Source of the DNA: Hafnia psychrotolerans
GTDB lineage: Bacteria > Pseudomonadota > Gammaproteobacteria > Enterobacterales > Enterobacteriaceae
Length of the DNA stretch: 64,000 bases
Reading direction: 5' to 3'
Assembly: GCF_014639435.1 (NCBI RefSeq)
Contig: NZ_BMFZ01000001.1
Coordinates: 544,748 to 608,747 of the forward strand
The notes under the pieces are model-generated. The model did no database searches, had not been told where the DNA came from, and saw only the letters and a list, made by a program, of their open reading frames with translations. Made by a program: the position numbers and the translations under genes. Positions 18,916 to 28,211 of the stretch are shown one piece after another (the first letter of the stretch is position 1; each line of letters opens with the position of its first letter).

Positions 18916-20031
18916 TTATTGCTGGATGAAAAACAAGCCGCGATAGGGAATGCCGACAAAATCACGATAGAGCGCTTCAAGATCGGCTTGCGGATTCACA
19001 TCGGCAAACGGCTGCGGATGGAACAGTTTCGCCATCGCCTCCAGCGCCACGACATTGAATGGACTGTCGTAAAATTGATGGTAGATGGCCATGACGCGAT
19101 GGCTATTTGCCACCGGCAATACACTCAACATGGGACGCTGCATGAGTGCCTGCAAACGCGGCAGGGTGGTCGCTCGCGTCGCGTCATAACCGAGGGGAAC
19201 GGCCTGCGACGGCGTACCGCGCTGGCTCCAGTCCGCACCGCTCATCAGATAAATATCCGGACGTGCAACGATCAGCAATTCCGGGCTAATGTCCGCGCCT
19301 TGTGGCGGCACCTTATCGGCAAGCAGGTTGCGCCCTCCGGCGGCTGGAATGAACTCGCCAAAACTATCACGCCCAAATACCGCGCAGCAATTCATGCCGC
19401 TCATCCCTGCATGATTCTCAAACACTACGCCAGGCCACTGATCTTGTGGGATGGCCGACACGCGTTCCCGGGTGCGCGCCAGTAACTGATTCCAGCGCTG
19501 AATAAAACGTTCGGCATTCTGGGTTTCGCCGGTCACTGCACCCAGCAGGCGCAGACTGACGGGGGTGTTCGTCAGCGGCTTGTGGCGGAAGTCGATAAAG
19601 ATCACTGGAATGCCGCTTTTTTCCAACAGTGCCAGCGTGCCTTCGCCGCGCAATTTCGCCAAGATACCGATATCAAACACCACCAAATCCGGTTTGAACG
19701 TCATCGCCTGCTCAACGCTGAACGTACTGCGATACGGATTGATAAATACGGGAATATCGCTTAACCGTGGATATTGACGAGCAAAGTAGCGGGCCATATC
19801 GGGTGCACGGGTTTTTAACGAATCATCCCAGGCCACAATCCCTTTCAGCGCATCACCAGGATGCAACAAACTCATCGTCAGTAACATGCGGCTATCGGCC
19901 AGTATGATGCGTGTTGCCGGGGCATTGAGCGTTACATGTCGCCCGGCAAGATCGGTCACAGTGACCGGTTGTGCCATGCTCCACACCGGCCAAAGCAGGA
20001 TAGAAAACAGTAAAAGCCACTTGCCTCTCAT
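18916..20031 (-). CDS. Periplasmic ferric-siderophore binding protein of an ABC importer
   Basis: 371 residues from the ATG at 20031; the frame is open to 20100. The signal peptide (GKWLLLFSILLWPVWSMAQ) precedes the Fe-siderophore binding fold (VTVTDLAGRHVTLNAPATRIILADSR; KPDLVVFDIG; IPVIFIDFRH). It is divergent from the siderophore operon and shares its Fur region. No permease or ATPase gene for it is in the window, so it must use components encoded elsewhere. It is longer than classic FecB/FhuD proteins. Confidence 0.85.
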   Translation of the reverse strand: MRGKWLLLFSILLWPVWSMAQPVTVTDLAGRHVTLNAPATRIILADSRMLLTMSLLHPGDALKGIVAWDDSLKTRAPDMARYFARQYPRLSDIPVFINPYRSTFSVEQAMTFKPDLVVFDIGILAKLRGEGTLALLEKSGIPVIFIDFRHKPLTNTPVSLRLLGAVTGETQNAERFIQRWNQLLARTRERVSAIPQDQWPGVVFENHAGMSGMNCCAVFGRDSFGEFIPAAGGRNLLADKVPPQGADISPELLIVARPDIYLMSGADWSQRGTPSQAVPLGYDATRATTLPRLQALMQRPMLSVLPVANSHRVMAIYHQFYDSPFNVVALEAMAKLFHPQPFADVNPQADLEALYRDFVGIPYRGLFFIQQ

Positions 20032-20241
20032 TAATCTTTTCTCTTTTTGAAAAATCCGCTGATGAAGTTTGCCTAACGTGATGTTGGTGCACGTTAGCAT
20101 CGTTAAAGGGGAATAACGTCTAAATATCGAGGAGATACCTTAGGATTCAGGTAAGCCAGCCACGCAACCTAAGGTAGATAAGTCACCCTCACACAGTGAA
20201 TATAGTTAACTATTCTTGTCAAATCATTTGAAAAATATCGA

Positions 20242-20283
20242 GAGAATGGTAATGGTAATGATAATGTAAATGATAAGTATTAT
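20242..20283. promoter_or_regulatory. Extended tandem Fur box
   Basis: Seven consecutive hexamers follow the NATAAT-like Fur unit: GAGAAT, GGTAAT, GGTAAT, GATAAT, GTAAAT, GATAAG, TATTAT. Three hexamers make one classic box, so two or more Fur dimers could bind. It lies just before the siderophore operon start (20298) and faces the divergent binding-protein gene. Confidence 0.75.
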
Positions 20284-20297
20284 TAAACAGGTTTCAC

Positions 20298-21071
20298 ATG
20301 ATTTCTCTGACTTCACCTGATGAACGCCTGCAGTCGCAATCTGCGCTGTATGGCATCCTCAACTCTGTTCCGCATCCGACGATTGTAGAGATGATCGCGA
20401 CTGCGGGTTATGACTTCGTTCTGCTTGACCTGGAACACTTACCTCACAACGAAACATTGTTAAGCCACTGCATTCAGCTGGGGCAACTCAAGGGGTGTAT
20501 TCCTCTGGTGCGTATCACTGTGGATGACATTCCACGCGCCGGCCGCATTCTCGATATGGGGGCGCATGGCATTGTGCTGGCACGTACCGAAAGTGCGCAG
20601 CAGGTGAGTGCGCTGCGTGATGCGATGTTCTTCCCGCCGCTGGGTACGCGCGGCATCACCGGTGGCAGTGTCACCGGTTTTGGCACGATGCCGCTTGGCG
20701 ATTACATCGGCCATGTGAATGAGAAGTTGTGGCTGGTACCCATGATTGAGACGGTGCCCGGCATTGACGCCATTGATGAAATTCTGCGTATTCCGCAGGT
20801 GACACTGGTGATGGAAGGGGCGCTGGACCTGGCAATGAATATGCAGCTCGGCCCGCAGCCGTCGCATCCTGATGTTGAAATGCACATCCGCTTACTTGCC
20901 AGCCGTTGTATCGCGGCAGGGAAGCGTTTCTGTGCCAATCCCCGCACACCGCAACAGCAACAGTTTTGGCGTAGTCAGGGTATTGATTGCTGGCTATGCG
21001 GCGAAGACCGCGGCTTCCTGTTTCGCACCCTGAAACAACACCTCACAGATTTCGTTTCCCCTCATCCTTAG
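20298..21071 (+). CDS. HpcH/HpaI-aldolase-fold protein, SbnG-like citrate synthase
   Basis: 257 residues. It has the HpcH/HpaI fold: ATAGYDFVLLDLEHLPHN, PLVRITVDD, GAHGIVLARTESAQQ, FFPPLGTRGITGG, PMIETVPGIDAIDEIL. In staphyloferrin B clusters SbnG of this family makes citrate from oxaloacetate and acetyl-CoA for the siderophore. Here it heads a vibrioferrin-type operon, and vibrioferrin also needs citrate, so the same job is likely. It is the first gene after the Fur box and is followed by PvsA-like 25 bases on. An unrelated aldolase activity is the alternative. Confidence 0.8.
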   Translation: MISLTSPDERLQSQSALYGILNSVPHPTIVEMIATAGYDFVLLDLEHLPHNETLLSHCIQLGQLKGCIPLVRITVDDIPRAGRILDMGAHGIVLARTESAQQVSALRDAMFFPPLGTRGITGGSVTGFGTMPLGDYIGHVNEKLWLVPMIETVPGIDAIDEILRIPQVTLVMEGALDLAMNMQLGPQPSHPDVEMHIRLLASRCIAAGKRFCANPRTPQQQQFWRSQGIDCWLCGEDRGFLFRTLKQHLTDFVSPHP

Positions 21072-21096
21072 TTTCTGAAACCAAACAGGTATGCAC

Positions 21097-22263
21097 ATGC
21101 TCAACCACAAGCCCTATGTGATCATTAGTCACGTCGTTAATGCGGCGGTGACCGAAGGCTTTATCCCTGCGGCGCAGCGTCTCGGTTATCCGGTGGTACT
21201 GCTCACCGACCACGCCATGGCACACAATCAGGTGCTGGATGACAACGTCTGCGTGATTGAGTGCGAGGTGTTTAACCCGCTTTCAATCCTTGATGCTCTG
21301 ACCGAATGGGGCATTACGCCTGCGGCGTTGTTCTCCAATAGCGATCACCTGCAAACCGCCACGGCCATTGCCGCCACAGCGCTCGGGCTGCCAGCAAAAA
21401 ACTGGCAGATTTGCTATGCGGCGAAAGAAAAGTGGCGTATGCGCCAACGATTACAGGCGCATGGCTTGCCGTCGGTGTGGTCAAGTCAACTGCTGCCCAA
21501 CGAAGCGCCGCACGCCAACTGGCCCTGGCCGGTGGTGATCAAGCCAGGTCAGGGTGTGGCCTCCATGGATGTGCGTCTGCTGGATGATCTCGCCAGCTGT
21601 CAGCACTATCTCGCGTCGCTGCCGTCGCGCCAGACGCTGCTGGTCGAAGCATTTATGCAAGGCCCGCTGTTCACGCTGGAAACGCTGGGTGATGGCAACG
21701 AGTTGGTGGCGGTCGGTGGCTTCGATGTCGAACTCTCCCCACCGCCGCATTTTGTTGAAATGGCCGCGCGCTGGGGCGGTGAGCACAGTGTGCGCTGGAA
21801 ACAGCAGGCATTAGATCAACTGCGCCAGTTTGGTGTCGGTTTTGGCGTCTGCCACAGCGAGTTTATCGTTACGGATCATGGTCCCGTGCTGGTGGAGATC
21901 AACTACCGCAGCATTGGTGATGGACGTGAGTTCCTGCTTGAACGTCTGCTGCCGGAAGGCTGGTTCACGCCGATTCTGTGCCTGCATCTCGGTGAGCCGC
22001 TGCCGCCAGTGAAACCGGCGCAGGGGGAAGCGCTGATCCACTATCTGGTGGTGCAACAGAGCGGCACGCTACAGCTTGCACCGCAGCCCGCCGCCGCACC
22101 GGGGTTACGTTATCGCCCGCTAAAAGCGCAGGGCGAACGCATTGAACTGACTCATTCCAACAAAGATTACCTCGGCGTCCTTTATCTTGAAGCCAGCGAT
22201 ACTGCGCAGCTGGAGCAACTCACTGCCTGCACCTTAGCGGCACTGAAATGGGAGGTTGCGTAA
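21097..22263 (+). CDS. pvsA: ATP-grasp ligase of siderophore synthesis, PvsA-like
   Basis: 388 residues from the ATG at 21097; an ATG at 21091 is too close to the AGG. The ATP-grasp signature is visible: WPWPVVIKPGQGVASMDVRL (ATP Lys), TLLVEAFMQGPLF, and GPVLVEINYRSIGDG (Mg ligands Glu and Asn). PvsA of Vibrio acts in vibrioferrin assembly, joining carboxylate and amine parts. The stop overlaps the next start (TAATG), so translation is coupled. Confidence 0.8.
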   Translation: MLNHKPYVIISHVVNAAVTEGFIPAAQRLGYPVVLLTDHAMAHNQVLDDNVCVIECEVFNPLSILDALTEWGITPAALFSNSDHLQTATAIAATALGLPAKNWQICYAAKEKWRMRQRLQAHGLPSVWSSQLLPNEAPHANWPWPVVIKPGQGVASMDVRLLDDLASCQHYLASLPSRQTLLVEAFMQGPLFTLETLGDGNELVAVGGFDVELSPPPHFVEMAARWGGEHSVRWKQQALDQLRQFGVGFGVCHSEFIVTDHGPVLVEINYRSIGDGREFLLERLLPEGWFTPILCLHLGEPLPPVKPAQGEALIHYLVVQQSGTLQLAPQPAAAPGLRYRPLKAQGERIELTHSNKDYLGVLYLEASDTAQLEQLTACTLAALKWEVA

Positions 22264-23975
22264 TGAACCAGCACGATTACATCACGCTGCGCATCATCAA
22301 TGCCAGCTTGCGCGAAGACCTTGGCGGCCTGGTGAGTACAGGCCACATTACCGAACAGGATGATCAGCAGTGGCTGGTTTATCAGGCAGCACAGCACAGG
22401 CTACGATTGGCAGTGCGTGCCAGCGATTATATGCAGCGCTGGCACGCGATTTATCCGCACTGGGAAGTGCAAACCCTAACGGGCTGGCAGCAACAGTCCG
22501 GTTATACCAACTGGCTGGCTGTGCTGATGCCCGATCAGCAAGATGAAACCCGCCAGCTTTTCGCGACTTACAAAGAAGAAGCTGATGCCGCCGTGATGCA
22601 GGGCGAACTGTGCGCCACGGCATTTGCCAGGCAACGTGAGGCGTTGCTGCGTGCACCGACATCGATGCGCTGGGGCGAACGTCTGCGCCATGCCGATCAA
22701 CTGGCGAGTTTCCTCGATCATCCATACTACCCGACGGCGCGCGCTAAGTTTGGCTTCAGCGAGGACGATCTGCGCCAGTACGCGCCGGAGTTTTGCCAGT
22801 CGTTCCACCTGCGTTGGCTGGCGCTGCCGCGTGGACAGCTGTCACTCACCGTGCCGGAGGCCAAACCCACGTGGTGGCCACTGCCGCAGCAGGTCGGGTT
22901 GGATGCCAGACTGCAGCAGGATTATGAGCTTATTCCTCTCCATCCGCTGACACTGCGTCATCTGAGCGATCTGCCGGCCGGCGCGATCATTGCGCCGCAA
23001 GCCTGGCTTGAAGTCTATCCGACGCTGTCGGTACGCACCGTTCAATTGGCGGATTACCCCACTGAACACCTTAAAGTGCCGCTCAGCATGCGCACGCTCG
23101 GACAGAAGAACATCCGCCTGATTAAAGCGTCTACTCTGTACGACGGGCAGTGGTTTGCCGAGGTGCTGTCGGCGATTGGTGAACAGGACAGCCTGTTACG
23201 TGGCAAATATCGTCACGTGGATGAGCGGTTCTGCGGCCACGTAGCGGAAAATAAGCAGTTGGCGTTCCTGCTACGCCGCTACGCGGCACCGCGCAGCGGT
23301 GAAACGCTGTTACCGGTGGCGGCGCTCGGCAGCACATTGCCAGACGAACGGCTATACCTCGCCTCGCTGCTGGAACAGCCCGGCATGCCGGATGCTGCCA
23401 ACTGGTGGCGCGAGTACTGCCAACTGATGGCAGATGTGCACCTGACGTTGTGGCTGCGCTACGGTATTGCCCTGGAATCCAACCAGCAAAACGCGGTGCT
23501 GAGTCTGACGCCTGGGGAGCCGCTGACGCTGGTGATGAAAGATAACGATGCCGCGCGTATTTTGCCGCAGCGCTTCAAAGCTGCCTGTCCGGAACTGGCG
23601 GAACGTGTGCAGCAACTGCGCGATGAGCGTATTTGCGTGCAGGAGGATCTGGCGCTGGCACAGATGTTTATCACTATTACCTTGCAGCTATGCCTGGCCG
23701 CAGTGTTGGAGAGCCTTGCCGCGGCGAAGCTGCTCGACCGTGAAGCCGCTTATGACACGCTGCGAAGTACGCTGGAAAACAGCCTGGTACGGCTGGAGAG
23801 TGAAGGTGTCGAAACCACCTTTGCCAGAGAGCAGCTGTTTGCCTCTGCAACCCAGCCGGTGAAATACCTGATGCTGAGTGGCAGCCTGCTGAGTAAGCAG
23901 GCATCCGGTGCGGCGGATATCAACAAATTCTATGGTCAGAGCGGACCGAATTTCCTGCAGCGAGGCGACCGCTGA
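22263..23975 (+). CDS. pvsB: IucA/IucC-family NIS siderophore synthetase, PvsB-like
   Basis: 570 residues from the ATG at 22263, overlapping the previous stop; the frame is open to 22248. It is a NIS synthetase that adenylates a citrate-type carboxylate and condenses it with an amine or alcohol. The N-terminal lobe has DHPYYPTARAKFGFSEDDL, a variant of the HP-x-HP-x2-K-x-R motif with Tyr for the second His. The catalytic lobe has LPVAALGSTLP, then WLRYGIALESNQQNAVLSL and MKDNDAARIL. It is the first of two synthetases in the operon. Confidence 0.85.
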   Translation: MNQHDYITLRIINASLREDLGGLVSTGHITEQDDQQWLVYQAAQHRLRLAVRASDYMQRWHAIYPHWEVQTLTGWQQQSGYTNWLAVLMPDQQDETRQLFATYKEEADAAVMQGELCATAFARQREALLRAPTSMRWGERLRHADQLASFLDHPYYPTARAKFGFSEDDLRQYAPEFCQSFHLRWLALPRGQLSLTVPEAKPTWWPLPQQVGLDARLQQDYELIPLHPLTLRHLSDLPAGAIIAPQAWLEVYPTLSVRTVQLADYPTEHLKVPLSMRTLGQKNIRLIKASTLYDGQWFAEVLSAIGEQDSLLRGKYRHVDERFCGHVAENKQLAFLLRRYAAPRSGETLLPVAALGSTLPDERLYLASLLEQPGMPDAANWWREYCQLMADVHLTLWLRYGIALESNQQNAVLSLTPGEPLTLVMKDNDAARILPQRFKAACPELAERVQQLRDERICVQEDLALAQMFITITLQLCLAAVLESLAAAKLLDREAAYDTLRSTLENSLVRLESEGVETTFAREQLFASATQPVKYLMLSGSLLSKQASGAADINKFYGQSGPNFLQRGDR

Positions 23976-25132
23976 TGCGCAGCACGCTAATGGCGGTGCT
24001 GGCTTGCCACTTTCTCGCGGCGTTCACCGTACTTGGCGTGCCGCTCTATTTACCGCGTTTGTTGTCGGCGTTTGGCATCGGTGAGCATAGTCTGTGGGCC
24101 GGTGCGCTGTTCAGCTTACCGGCGGTGATGACAGCACTTTCATCGGCAGGGTGGGGGAGGTTTGCCGATCGCTACGGTCGGCGTCTGTCGCTGCAGCGCG
24201 CACTGGTTGGGCTGGCGCTGGCGTTTGTTCTGGCTGGCATTGCCCCCTCGCTGCCCTGGCTGATTGTGGCGCTGGCGTTACAAGGCCTGGCTGGCGGCAC
24301 GCTGGCGGCGGCTAACGGTTATCTGTCTCTGCACATGCGCGGTGATGCGCTGGCGAAAGCACTCAACTGGACGCAGTTCTCGGCGCGTCTGGCGCTGTTG
24401 AGTGCACCGCCGCTGATGGGGGGCATTCTGATGCTGTTGCCTCATATCGGACAGCGTTTATGGCTGGGATTAGCCTTTCTGCCGCTATGCGGATTGCTGC
24501 TCAGTCTTCGCTTGCCTGCTGACGTGGCCATTTCACCCAACCCTCACGCCAAAGAAGCGGTCAGCGGCAAAAATCCTCTGCTGCTGCTGTGGACCATGCA
24601 GTTCTTGTTCAATTTTGCCATGGTGGTGACCTTTCCCTATTTTTTGCCCTATGCCGCGCATTGGCTGCATCAGGAGGTGTTAATCGGTGTGTTCTACAGC
24701 TGGCCACATCTGATCTATCTGCTGTTGTTGCCGCTGTGGCACCGGCTGAGTGGCCGCAGCATGTTCCTCCTGCCTGGGTTAGTGCTGATCGCGCTGGCCG
24801 CGCTGTGGCATACACAGATCGCAGGTCCGCTAACCCTGCTGGCGGCACGCACCCTTTTTGGCATCGGCATATTACTGGCCTATAGCGGTGCCAATCAGAT
24901 GTTGAGTGACAGCATTCGTCAGCACAACGCGGGTAGGCAGTTTGGGCAAATCGATGCCGCCGGTAAATGGGCTGGCGTGGCCGCGGGTATCAGTTCGGGC
25001 TGGCTTGTCGTGCATTTTTCGCTGCTGACGCCGTATCTGGCGTCAGCGACAGCGGCACTGTGCGGCGCCGCTATTTTTATTCTTTCATCTTTACGAGGTT
25101 CAGGTTATGTCCGTATCACTCGCAGTTCGTGA
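23975..25132 (+). CDS. pvsC: MFS siderophore exporter, PvsC-like
   Basis: 385 residues, starting at the ATG in TGATG, overlapping the pvsB stop. It has about twelve hydrophobic segments, with an MFS loop 2-3 signature (GWGRFADRYGRRLSLQRA). In Vibrio PvsC exports vibrioferrin across the inner membrane; its place between two synthetases is the same here. Its last 26 bases overlap the next gene. Confidence 0.85.
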   Translation: MRSTLMAVLACHFLAAFTVLGVPLYLPRLLSAFGIGEHSLWAGALFSLPAVMTALSSAGWGRFADRYGRRLSLQRALVGLALAFVLAGIAPSLPWLIVALALQGLAGGTLAAANGYLSLHMRGDALAKALNWTQFSARLALLSAPPLMGGILMLLPHIGQRLWLGLAFLPLCGLLLSLRLPADVAISPNPHAKEAVSGKNPLLLLWTMQFLFNFAMVVTFPYFLPYAAHWLHQEVLIGVFYSWPHLIYLLLLPLWHRLSGRSMFLLPGLVLIALAALWHTQIAGPLTLLAARTLFGIGILLAYSGANQMLSDSIRQHNAGRQFGQIDAAGKWAGVAAGISSGWLVVHFSLLTPYLASATAALCGAAIFILSSLRGSGYVRITRSS

Positions 25133-26864
25133 ACATCCACTACTGACGCCAAAAGTCGCGCCAGAGCGTGAGCAGGCGGAATTTGCTGGTCTGACAGCGC
25201 TGCTGAATTGCTATATTCGTGAATTCGCCCGACCAGCTGGACGTATCAGCCTGGTGCGGCAGGGAAATATTCCGCTATCGCTGGCAAGTCGCATGGTGTC
25301 CGGCGAGGTCGTTTTGCTTGAGCTGGCAGGCTCGGATGGCACACTGTTGGCCATCCGCGCTACGCGCTGGAGCCTGCTCGGGCGTGGTGATTTTACCGGC
25401 ACGCCTTTTGTCAAACAATTTGGCCGCTCATGGCGCGCCATACGTTGCAGCGAAGCGATGGCGTTTCTGGTCAACGATATGGTGCATCAGACCGGTCAGT
25501 TGCCGGATCTGGAACTGATGGATCAAATTGAGAACAGCGTGCAGGTAGCCAGCTTGTTTTTGCAACATTTGCCGGAAAATACCGGGCAACACGGTTATAT
25601 CCGCAGCGAGGAGAGTCTGCTGTGGGGGCATCCCATGCATCCCAGCCCGAAAAGCCGCCAGGGCCTGACGCCGCAAGCGTTGCTGGCCTGTTCACCCGAA
25701 GTTTCCGCACGTTTCCCTCTGTTCTGGTTTCGTATCCATCCTTCGTTGTTGCAGGTGCGCGGCAGCGCGCCAATCACAGCGATGCTCGAGCAGTTCAATG
25801 GCGAACACTGCTATCCGTGCCATCCATGGGAAGTGCCCCATATTACTAAGTCGGCGTTGTACGCTCGAGCGCGCAATGCGGGGCTGATCACACCGCTTGG
25901 TCTGGTCGGCCCGATATTTGCTGCCACTTCGTCGGTGCGTACGCTGTACCGCGCCGATCTGCCGTACTACCTGAAATGTTCCATTCATGTCCGCCTGACT
26001 AACTGCGTGCGCAAAAACGCCTGGTACGAGTTGGAAAGCGCGGTGGCGCTGAATGAATTACTGGAGAGCCATTTTGCCCGCCTGGAAGCACAAACGCCGG
26101 GCTTTCACATTATGCGCGAACCGGGGGCAAGCAGTCTGGATTTCTCCGTGTTGGCGCAAGCGGGTGAAACGGATGAGGTGCGCCATCTGCAGGAGTGCTT
26201 CGGTATTTTATACCGTGAGAATCTGCGTGATGAACAGCCGTGGCTTGCCGCCGCGCTGTTTGCCCTCGACCGCCACGGGAATAGCCCATTGCAGGTCGTC
26301 ATTCAGCAGCTAAGTACGGCGCAGGCGATTCCCCTGCCGCAGGCCAGTCTGCTATGGCTGGAACACTATCTGGCACTTTTGCTGCCAGGGGTGCTGGAGG
26401 CTTTCTTTAGCGAAGGTCTGGTGTTCGAGCCACATCTGCAAAATGTGTTGTTGGCGATGGAAAACCATCTGCCAACGGCTGTCTGGGTACGGGATCTGGA
26501 AGGCACTAAGCTGACAAGCGAACACTGGGCGGCCAGCGATCTGGCGATGATGTCAGAACGGGCACGCCAGTCGGTCTGGTACAGCCGTGAACAGGGCTGG
26601 CGGCGTGTGGCGTATTGCCTGTTGATCAACCATCTGTCTGAAGTTTTATTCCGTCTGGCCGACGGTGATCGTCAGTTGGAGCAGTCGCTGTGGGACCTGT
26701 TGGCCGCGCAACTGACACGCTGGCAGCCGCAGCCGGAGATCGCTGACATCCTGTCGGGCGGTGCGATTCCGTCGAAAAACAACCTGAAAACCCGCCTGTT
26801 GCAGAAAGCCGACAAGCATGCAGATTACACCATGATGCAACACCCGATGAGGAGCGCCCAGTGA
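25107..26864 (+). CDS. pvsD: IucA/IucC-family NIS siderophore synthetase, PvsD-like
   Basis: 585 residues; the ATG follows CGAGGTTCAGGTT inside the MFS gene. It has the classic substrate/ATP motif GHPMHPSPKSRQGLT near residue 175, then LKCSIHVRLTNCVRKN and HRHGNSPLQVV-type segments (DRHGNSPLQVVIQQL), and FEPHLQNVLLAMENHLP in the catalytic lobe. With PvsB it would build the two citrate linkages of a vibrioferrin-type siderophore. Its stop overlaps the pvsE GTG start. Confidence 0.87.
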   Translation: MSVSLAVREHPLLTPKVAPEREQAEFAGLTALLNCYIREFARPAGRISLVRQGNIPLSLASRMVSGEVVLLELAGSDGTLLAIRATRWSLLGRGDFTGTPFVKQFGRSWRAIRCSEAMAFLVNDMVHQTGQLPDLELMDQIENSVQVASLFLQHLPENTGQHGYIRSEESLLWGHPMHPSPKSRQGLTPQALLACSPEVSARFPLFWFRIHPSLLQVRGSAPITAMLEQFNGEHCYPCHPWEVPHITKSALYARARNAGLITPLGLVGPIFAATSSVRTLYRADLPYYLKCSIHVRLTNCVRKNAWYELESAVALNELLESHFARLEAQTPGFHIMREPGASSLDFSVLAQAGETDEVRHLQECFGILYRENLRDEQPWLAAALFALDRHGNSPLQVVIQQLSTAQAIPLPQASLLWLEHYLALLLPGVLEAFFSEGLVFEPHLQNVLLAMENHLPTAVWVRDLEGTKLTSEHWAASDLAMMSERARQSVWYSREQGWRRVAYCLLINHLSEVLFRLADGDRQLEQSLWDLLAAQLTRWQPQPEIADILSGGAIPSKNNLKTRLLQKADKHADYTMMQHPMRSAQ

Positions 26865-28051
26865 CGCCGTTAGTGTTAAAGACGTTGCAGCATTTGCAGC
26901 AACAGCGTGCAGAACCCTTCTGCGCCTACGTTTATGATCTCGATGCATTGTCTCAGCACATCAGTGCGATGCGCAGCGCGCTCCCCTCGGGTTGCGAGTT
27001 GTTTTATGCCGCTAAAGCGAACCCGGAAGCCCCCGTGCTACACACGCTGCATGAGTATGTTGATGGTTATGAAGCCGCCTCAGGGGGAGAGCTCAACTGG
27101 CTGCGTGAGCAGGTGCCGGACAAACCGCTGATTTTCGGCGGACCAGGCAAGCTGGAGAGCGAACTGCAACAGGCAGTGCAGCTGGGCGTAGAGGTGGTGC
27201 ACGTTGAAAGCCTGACCGAGTTGCATCGACTGCAGGCGATTGCGCTGCGCGAGAACCAAACCGTTTCGGTGCTGCTGCGGATGAATATCGTACTGGATGG
27301 TATCGGCGGCACACGCCTGATGATGGGAGGAAAACCGACGCCGTTTGGCCTCGACGAGCAGGAGTTGCCCGCTGCACTGCGCGAGATTGCTGCATCCCCC
27401 TTGATTAAACTGCGCGGCTTCCATTTCCATCTGATGTCGCACCAGTTGGATGTCGATAACCATCTGGCGCTGATTCGGCTCTATCTGGAGAAAGTGCGCG
27501 GCTGGTGTGAGGAATGGCAACTAGACGTAGATCTGATTAACGTGGGCGGTGGGATGGGTATCAACTACCTTGAGCCGGCGCAGCATTTTGACTGGGCGAA
27601 CTTTTGCCAGCGTCTGCCGGATGTCATGCAGATCAGTCAGGCCCGGGGCTGGACGCTACGTTTTGAGTGCGGGCGTTATATTGCCGCAGATTGCGGCTAT
27701 TACGTGATGGAAGTGCTCGATGTGAAGAAAAACCTCGGTGAGTGGTTTGCTATCGGGCGCGGCGGCACACATCACTTCCGCACACCTGCGGCACAGAACC
27801 ATAACCATCCGTTTAGCGTGCTGCGCCGAGAACAGCATGCGGCGTGGATTACGGATCAACAGGTGACCGTGGTGGGTCAGCTTTGTACGCCAAAAGATGT
27901 GCTGGCGCGCCAGCAACCGATTGCCGCCCTGGCGGTGGGGGACTGGCTGGTATTTAGCCTGGCAGGCGCTTATGCCTGGAATATTTCCCACCAGAACTTC
28001 CTGATGCACAGCCCGCCGGAGGTATTTTGGCTGAGCAAGGAAATTCTTTGA
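26861..28051 (+). CDS. pvsE: PLP-dependent decarboxylase of siderophore synthesis, PvsE-like
   Basis: 396 residues from a GTG in GTGA, overlapping the pvsD stop by four bases. It has a fold-type III (LysA/alanine racemase) barrel: the PLP lysine is in ELFYAAKANPEAP, the phosphate loop is VGGGMGINY, and the second-domain Cys is in GQLCTPKD. In vibrioferrin synthesis it probably decarboxylates serine or a seryl intermediate to the ethanolamine unit. It is the last gene of the operon and a terminator follows. Confidence 0.85.
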   Translation: MTPLVLKTLQHLQQQRAEPFCAYVYDLDALSQHISAMRSALPSGCELFYAAKANPEAPVLHTLHEYVDGYEAASGGELNWLREQVPDKPLIFGGPGKLESELQQAVQLGVEVVHVESLTELHRLQAIALRENQTVSVLLRMNIVLDGIGGTRLMMGGKPTPFGLDEQELPAALREIAASPLIKLRGFHFHLMSHQLDVDNHLALIRLYLEKVRGWCEEWQLDVDLINVGGGMGINYLEPAQHFDWANFCQRLPDVMQISQARGWTLRFECGRYIAADCGYYVMEVLDVKKNLGEWFAIGRGGTHHFRTPAAQNHNHPFSVLRREQHAAWITDQQVTVVGQLCTPKDVLARQQPIAALAVGDWLVFSLAGAYAWNISHQNFLMHSPPEVFWLSKEIL

Positions 28052-28094
28052 ATCGGGAGCATATGGCGTCTGGCGAAGAGATCTGAAAAGTAAA

Positions 28095-28122
28095 AAACCT
28101 GCTTAGCGTCCTAAGCAGGTTT
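28095..28122 (+). terminator. Terminator of the siderophore operon
   Basis: AACCTGCTTAG and CTAAGCAGGTT form a strong stem with a four-base loop, preceded by an A run and followed by TTGT. Confidence 0.8.
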
Positions 28123-28211
28123 GTCTAAAAATGGCGATCTGACGTGGATCGCTTTAGCCTGTAACAGACTAATAAAAAAGGATACTTCATGTTCAGCTCG
28201 TCAGCGCGAGC

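Noticed and set aside
20298-28051. Staphyloferrin B or achromobactin cluster
   Set aside because: No SbnA/SbnB-type diaminopropionate genes and only two NIS synthetases. The ATP-grasp gene and the gene order match the vibrioferrin pvs operon.
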